Below, in pieces: positions 5,844 through 8,643 of a stretch of DNA of 8,643 nucleotides. Position numbers and translations under genes: made by a program. The notes beneath the pieces are model-generated. The model searched no databases, had not been told where the DNA came from, and saw only the letters and a list, made by a program, of their open reading frames with translations. The stretch's first letter is position 1. Every line of letters starts with the position of its first letter. The DNA lies in NCBI GenBank assembly GCA_938073845.1, contig CALJEO010000034.1:1-8643 (forward strand), written 5' to 3'. The stretch is from an uncultured archaeon. GTDB lineage: Archaea > Korarchaeota > Korarchaeia > Korarchaeales > Korarchaeaceae.

Positions 5844-7571
5844 GTGGCGATCGAGGTACTTAAGCCCAGGTCATTCGAGGTCGGGGGGAGGAGGATAGGG
5901 GTCAGCGGCCCGAGGCCTCAACTCAGGGAGGGGGAGAGGTTAGTCAGGCACACATCCTCCGTCTGTCCCGAATGCTACAGGCTGCTCCCAGCCATCATCC
6001 TCGAGAGGGACGGGGCCATTCACATAAGGACGGTTTGTCCCGATCATGGGGAATTCGAGGACGTTTACTGGGGAGATTCTGAGCTCTTCAGAAAGGCCAT
6101 GAGGTTCGAGGTGAGGGGAAGAGGCATATACCCACCCCATACGAGATTGAGCGCTCCCTGTCCATTCTCCTGCGGTATATGCGAGGCTCACTGGAACACC
6201 ACCGCCCTGGCAAACCTGGTGGTCACCAACAGGTGCGATATGGACTGCTGGTACTGCTTCTTCTTCGCTGAGAAAGCGGGTTACGTTTACGAGCCCACGC
6301 TGGAGGAGATAGATGAAATGGTGGACCTGATGCTAAGGGAGAGGCCCGCCCATGGCAACGCCATACAGATAACGGGAGGGGAACCACTGCTCAGGGAAGA
6401 TATAGTGGACATAGTGAGGCTGCTCAAGAGGAAGGGGGTCACACACATTCAACTCAACACGGAGGGGATATCCTTCCTGAAGAAGCCCTGGCTGATGAAG
6501 GAGCTGAGGGAGGCAGGGGTCAACACGATGTACCTGAGCTTCGACGGGGTCACCCCAATAGCGAACCCCAAGACCCACTGGGAGATGCCCTACATACTGG
6601 ACATAGCTAGGAAGTCATCCATGACGAGCATTGTGCTCGTTCCCACTGTGATAAAGGGGCTCAATGATGGGGAGGTAGGTGATATAGTCAGGTTCGCCGC
6701 CTATAACATGGATGTCATCAGGGGAGTCAACTTCCAGCCTGTCTCCCTGACGGGCAGGATGCCCAAGGATCAGAGGGAGAGGTACAGGATAACCATACCC
6801 GATGTCATAAAGAGGATGGAGGAGCAGACAGATGGTCAGATAAGTAGGGATGCTTGGTATCCAGTTCCCTTCACCGTTCCGATAAGTCAGTTCATAGAAG
6901 CAATGACTGGAAAGCCTAAGCTGATGCTCACAAATCACCCCGCTTGCGGAATGGCTACATACATCTTTCCAGTTTTCGATGGGATGAACGGTAGGAAGGA
7001 GCTCAAGAGGTTCATACCCATAACGGACTTCGTGGACGTTGAGGGCCTCCATGACTTCCTCTCGGAGAAGGCTAGGGAGATAATTGAGGGGGCCAACAGA
7101 CTAATAACGCTACTCAAAGTCGTATACAAATTGCCCAGCTTCATAGAGAAGGAGAAGCAGCCACCAGGAGTCGACCTGATCAAGATAATAAGGAACATAT
7201 TCTTGAGAAGGGACTATGAGGCTCTGGGCGAGTTCCACTACAAGTCCCTATTCCTGGGGATGATGCACTTCATGGATCTCTACAACTACGACGTTCAGAG
7301 GGTCCTGAGGTGCGATATTCACTACTTCTCCCCTGACGGAAGGATGATACCGTTCTGCACTTACAACGTGCTGTCCGATATCTACAGGGACAAGGTGCTG
7401 AGGGAGCACTCGATGAGCTTCGAGGAGTACGAGAGGAGATACGGCCCCGGAAAGGTAGGTCCCTCCATGAAGTACAGGAGGGATGTAAGGAAACTTGAAT
7501 CATCTGAGCTGTACTGGAGGACCTACGAACCCTTCTTGGATAAGATAAGTCGTAGAAGTTCGGTGGGATGA
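5844..7571 (+). CDS. tes: Tetraether lipid synthase (Tes), radical SAM
   Basis: Tes joins the phytanyl chains of two archaeal diether lipids (archaeol-type) by carbon-carbon bonds, giving macrocyclic archaeol and GDGT tetraether membrane lipids. The 575-residue protein matches this family's layout, as known for Methanocaldococcus MJ0619. An N-terminal CPEC (C41, C44) and CPDHG (C65) form a probable rubredoxin-like iron site. A second cysteine set, CPFSCGIC (C106, C110, C113) with H116, follows. The radical SAM motif is C131-x3-C135-x2-C138 in VTNRCDMDCWYCFFF, and the SAM-binding GGEP is at 178-181. QLNTEG (203-208) and LSFDG (231-235) are core strands. C-terminal cysteines C368 (HPACGM), C490 and C505 could hold a further cluster. 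Start GTG 5844 follows GGGTG by five bases; an in-frame stop at 5814 rules out a much longer form. The next gene starts one base after its stop. Confidence 0.92.
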   Translation: MAIEVLKPRSFEVGGRRIGVSGPRPQLREGERLVRHTSSVCPECYRLLPAIILERDGAIHIRTVCPDHGEFEDVYWGDSELFRKAMRFEVRGRGIYPPHTRLSAPCPFSCGICEAHWNTTALANLVVTNRCDMDCWYCFFFAEKAGYVYEPTLEEIDEMVDLMLRERPAHGNAIQITGGEPLLREDIVDIVRLLKRKGVTHIQLNTEGISFLKKPWLMKELREAGVNTMYLSFDGVTPIANPKTHWEMPYILDIARKSSMTSIVLVPTVIKGLNDGEVGDIVRFAAYNMDVIRGVNFQPVSLTGRMPKDQRERYRITIPDVIKRMEEQTDGQISRDAWYPVPFTVPISQFIEAMTGKPKLMLTNHPACGMATYIFPVFDGMNGRKELKRFIPITDFVDVEGLHDFLSEKAREIIEGANRLITLLKVVYKLPSFIEKEKQPPGVDLIKIIRNIFLRRDYEALGEFHYKSLFLGMMHFMDLYNYDVQRVLRCDIHYFSPDGRMIPFCTYNVLSDIYRDKVLREHSMSFEEYERRYGPGKVGPSMKYRRDVRKLESSELYWRTYEPFLDKISRRSSVG

Positions 7572-7572
7572 G

Positions 7573-8643
7573 TTGTACGATGTAGCTGTTGTGGGCGCCG
7601 GGCCCGCTGGGGTAGCGGCCACCTTCTTCCTCTCGGAGAGGGGCTATAGGGTCCTCACGATTGAGAGGAGCCCCCGTCCAGGGACTATCTGCGGAGAGTA
7701 CGTTCCTGATCCCATTTCCCTAGAGCTCCGAAACGACCTGGGCTCCAAGTACTTCGAGTTTGTGAGCCCCTTCATAGTGCACAAGCTCTCCAGCATCCGC
7801 ATAGAGCTATTCGGGAGGACCATCAGGACACGTTACATCGGTTACTCGATAAGGAGGGGGGACCTCCTCAGGGAGAGGCTCAGGCAGGCAGAAGATGGGG
7901 GTGCTCGCGTGCTGTTCAGGGAGAGCTTCCTCTCCCTGAAGCTGGAGAACGGGGCCTACAGGGTCCTTACCGATAGGGGAGAGTACGCGGCTAAGTACGT
8001 CGTAGGGGCGGACGGCTTTCCGAGCAGGATCTCCTCTATGATCGGAGGGCATAGTATGGATTGCGATGATGTCTCAATAGCCTTCCCATTCGAGGTTCCC
8101 CTGGATTTGGATGACCCTGAGGAGATGAGGCTCCTCTTCGATGAGAGTGTGGCGCCAGGCGCCTACGCCTGGATCATCCCGAGGGGCGAGTCCCGCGCTA
8201 ACGTGGGTCTTGGGATGAGGATGAGCATGTATGATAGCCTAGATGCCCTCAGATCGATCAGGGATTTCCTATCTAGGATAGGAGCTAAGTCAGAGCTGAG
8301 GAACCTGAGGGGTAGGCTCGTCCCCGTGGGTGGTATGGCTGACACGATAGCCAGAGAAGGCGTCTTCCTGGTGGGCGACTCAGCGGGCATGGTCGTCCCG
8401 TCCAACGGCGGCGGAATTCATACGGCTGTGATCTCAGCATATCTGCTCTCGATCTCCTTGGAGGATGAGCGTCCCGAGGAGAGGTATAGATATCACGTCA
8501 ACAAACATGTGAAACCCTCAATAGATGCGGGTCTCATTTATAGGAGAGCAGCGGATGCTCTGATGAGATCGGGAACCCTCAAGAGAGTGGTGAATATGCT
8601 CCCAGAGTCCGTAGTGGTTGAGGCCATCACCTTGAGGAGGGGC
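7573..8643 (+). CDS. Geranylgeranyl reductase-family FAD oxidoreductase (3' partial)
   Basis: The frame is open to the window's last base, giving 357 residues; relatives are about 390-450, so only a short C-terminus is missing. It is an FAD protein of the archaeal geranylgeranyl reductase/FixC-like group. Visible are an N-terminal YDVAVVGAGPAG dinucleotide-binding turn, E-R at the end of the second strand (near 30), an ICGEYVPDP block, VGADGFPSR near 143-151, and VGDSAGMVVPSNGGGIHTA near 268-286, the second FAD contact. The family saturates the geranylgeranyl chains of archaeal ether lipids or prenyl diphosphates. TTG 7573 is the only usable start before an in-frame stop at 7546, and GGTGG about six bases upstream supports it. 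The one-base gap from tes indicates co-translation and a shared role in membrane lipid formation. Other flavin hydroxylases or reductases of this fold cannot be excluded. Confidence 0.88.
   Translation, partial: MYDVAVVGAGPAGVAATFFLSERGYRVLTIERSPRPGTICGEYVPDPISLELRNDLGSKYFEFVSPFIVHKLSSIRIELFGRTIRTRYIGYSIRRGDLLRERLRQAEDGGARVLFRESFLSLKLENGAYRVLTDRGEYAAKYVVGADGFPSRISSMIGGHSMDCDDVSIAFPFEVPLDLDDPEEMRLLFDESVAPGAYAWIIPRGESRANVGLGMRMSMYDSLDALRSIRDFLSRIGAKSELRNLRGRLVPVGGMADTIAREGVFLVGDSAGMVVPSNGGGIHTAVISAYLLSISLEDERPEERYRYHVNKHVKPSIDAGLIYRRAADALMRSGTLKRVVNMLPESVVVEAITLRRG

Noticed and set aside
5940..7503. Several - strand open frames opposite the tetraether synthase gene
   Set aside because: They are antisense shadows of a well-supported gene, with no family motifs or start signals.

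Overview
The window looks archaeal, most likely a hyperthermophilic or thermophilic member of the TACK group. Evidence: a GEK1/DTD2-type D-aminoacyl-tRNA deacylase, an archaeal Cdkal1-like tRNA methylthiotransferase, a DUF211 protein, a tetraether-lipid radical SAM enzyme and a geranylgeranyl reductase-type flavoprotein. It also has TATA-like boxes, probable leaderless starts, GTG/TTG starts, heavy AGG/AGA arginine use and very tight gene packing. The mid-range base composition would suit Korarchaeota, but that placement is a guess. I see no rRNA, tRNA, CRISPR array, insertion sequence or phage gene, and no gene-free stretch over 300 bases.

Layout. Bases 1-708 (+) are the 3' part of a TIM-barrel sugar phosphate isomerase/epimerase-like gene. 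It converges on, and overlaps by 81 bases, a PAP2-like membrane protein (628-1212, -). That gene diverges from a four-gene + strand cluster through a very short promoter region with a palindromic TATA box. The cluster is dtdA (1259-2080), a small PIN-like protein (2055-2444), a DUF211 protein (2489-2749) and a MiaB/Cdkal1-like enzyme (2753-4051). Two of its four genes act on tRNA. Its last stop codon directly abuts that of a convergent - strand pair: a UPF0173 metallo-beta-lactamase-fold hydrolase (4407-5072) overlapping a SpeD-like protein (4052-4417). Further upstream on the - strand is a helical-repeat (HEAT-like) protein (5191-5751). An AT-rich divergent control region (5752-5843) separates it from a + strand lipid pair: the tetraether synthase Tes (5844-7571) and, one base later, a geranylgeranyl reductase-family flavoprotein (7573 to beyond the window).

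How the genes may work together. Tes and the reductase plausibly act in the same membrane-lipid pathway, chain saturation and chain-to-chain coupling to give GDGT tetraethers. The dtdA to MiaB cluster suits tRNA quality control and modification. The most unusual item is the SpeD-like protein. It keeps the family's IHTWPE core but has Gly where the pyruvoyl-forming Ser should be and lacks the family's catalytic Cys, so it cannot be an ordinary pyruvoyl S-adenosylmethionine decarboxylase.
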